Shown here: piece after piece, positions 5,387 through 5,817 of the stretch
Layout: every line of letters starts with the position of its first letter
Numbering within the stretch: the stretch's first letter is position 1
DNA from: Limnohabitans sp.
Lineage (GTDB): Bacteria > Pseudomonadota > Gammaproteobacteria > Burkholderiales > Burkholderiaceae_C
Assembly: GCA_024641725.1 (NCBI GenBank)
Contig: JAHECM010000100.1
Coordinates: forward strand, 1 to 5,817
DNA length: 5,817 nucleotides
Direction of reading: 5' to 3'
Position numbers and translations under genes: made by a program
Notes under the pieces: model-generated
What the model was told of the DNA's origin: nothing
The model's input: the letters and a program-made list of their open reading frames with translations, nothing else
Database searches by the model: none

Positions 5387-5817
5387 TCAGCCCATCACTC
5401 CCCGCCACAAGGCCAGCACTGCCTCGCATGCGCTGTGCAGTTCAGCCGGGGCCACTTGCGTGGGCTCTTCGTTCAGCCGAGCCCGGTGCTGCACGCGCCG
5501 CATCTGCCGGTATGCGTTGGCGGCGGCCTGACCCACACCACTGGGCAACAAGCCCACCGCTTCAGCGCGCTGCAGCAAGGTGATGTTGCCCACGTTGTCG
5601 GCCAGTTCGGGGTGCTTGGCGGTGTGCAGCAGCACCAGGTACTGCACCACAAATTCAGCATCCACCATGCCGCCGGGGCTGTGTTTGACGTCAAATCGAT
5701 CGGGCGCAATCGGGTGCCCTTGTCGCACACGCTCGCGCATGGCCACGATCTCGGCTTTGAGTCCCGCTGCGTCGCGGGGTGCGCCCATCACGGCGCAGCG
5801 AACCGCATCAAATCGGG
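5387..5817 (-). CDS. glnE: Bifunctional glutamine synthetase adenylyltransferase/deadenylase, C-terminal fragment
   Basis: This is the last 142 residues of GlnE, which adds AMP to glutamine synthetase (C-terminal domain) and removes it (N-terminal domain) in response to PII and glutamine. The reading frame stays open to the right edge, so the gene continues beyond the window; family members are usually more than 900 residues, so about 15% is seen. The recognisable block is TAPRDA-like GAPRDAAGLKAEIVAMRERVR at about 11-31 of the fragment, then the hallmark DVKHSPGGMVDAEF at 42-55 (conserved active-site acidic residues Asp52 and Glu54), VQYLVLLH, and HPELADNVGNITLLQ, ending in a helical tail with an AYRQMRRVQHR segment. 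The Met codons near 5788-5791 are internal. The gene is convergent with the catabolic operon and unlikely to be functionally tied to it. Confidence 0.95.
   Translation of the reverse strand, partial: RFDAVRCAVMGAPRDAAGLKAEIVAMRERVRQGHPIAPDRFDVKHSPGGMVDAEFVVQYLVLLHTAKHPELADNVGNITLLQRAEAVGLLPSGVGQAAANAYRQMRRVQHRARLNEEPTQVAPAELHSACEAVLALWRGVMG

Noticed and set aside
5235..5583. Small plus-strand open frames across the dehydrogenase end and opposite glnE.
   Set aside because: They lack ribosome binding sites and recognisable domains, and they overlap the well-supported dehydrogenase and glnE frames.

Overview
The window looks like a piece of a Burkholderiales chromosome, most likely family Comamonadaceae. 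Three things point there: the high G+C content with strong G/C preference at third codon positions, two periplasmic binding proteins of the Bug/TctC type (a family greatly expanded in beta-proteobacteria), and a GlnE C-terminus of the beta-proteobacterial style. The genus cannot be fixed from the sequence alone.

Layout. Positions 1 to 5341 hold six plus-strand genes in a tight head-to-tail run: the 3' part of a crotonase-family (enoyl-CoA hydratase/isomerase-like) gene, a zinc-independent quinone-oxidoreductase-like MDR enzyme, a first Bug-type solute-binding protein, a class II aldolase/adducin-family protein, a second and divergent Bug-type solute-binding protein, and a D-2-hydroxyacid dehydrogenase. 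Gaps are 28, 28, 15, 67 and about 8 nt (or a 4-nt overlap). Four of the internal starts have a recognisable Shine-Dalgarno sequence. No promoter or terminator was seen between the genes, so they probably form one operon whose beginning lies left of the window. The right end (5387 to 5817) is the convergent 3' end of glnE, a housekeeping nitrogen-regulation gene that marks the border of the catabolic cluster.

How the genes may work together. Two secreted binding proteins would capture organic acids in the periplasm, and the four cytoplasmic enzymes have the character of carboxylate or CoA-thioester catabolism (crotonase, MDR reductase, aldolase-fold enzyme, 2-hydroxyacid dehydrogenase). The substrate cannot be read from the sequence. 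No TctA/TctB membrane subunits lie in the window, so the binding proteins either use a transporter encoded elsewhere or act as sensors.

Nothing here amounts to an obviously new biological system. The points most worth a second look are two enzymes lacking a textbook catalytic glutamate (the crotonase and the aldolase-fold protein), the pair of unlike binding proteins around the aldolase-like gene, and an Arg at the cofactor-selecting position of the dehydrogenase. There are no RNA genes, mobile elements, CRISPR arrays or significant repeats that I can support.
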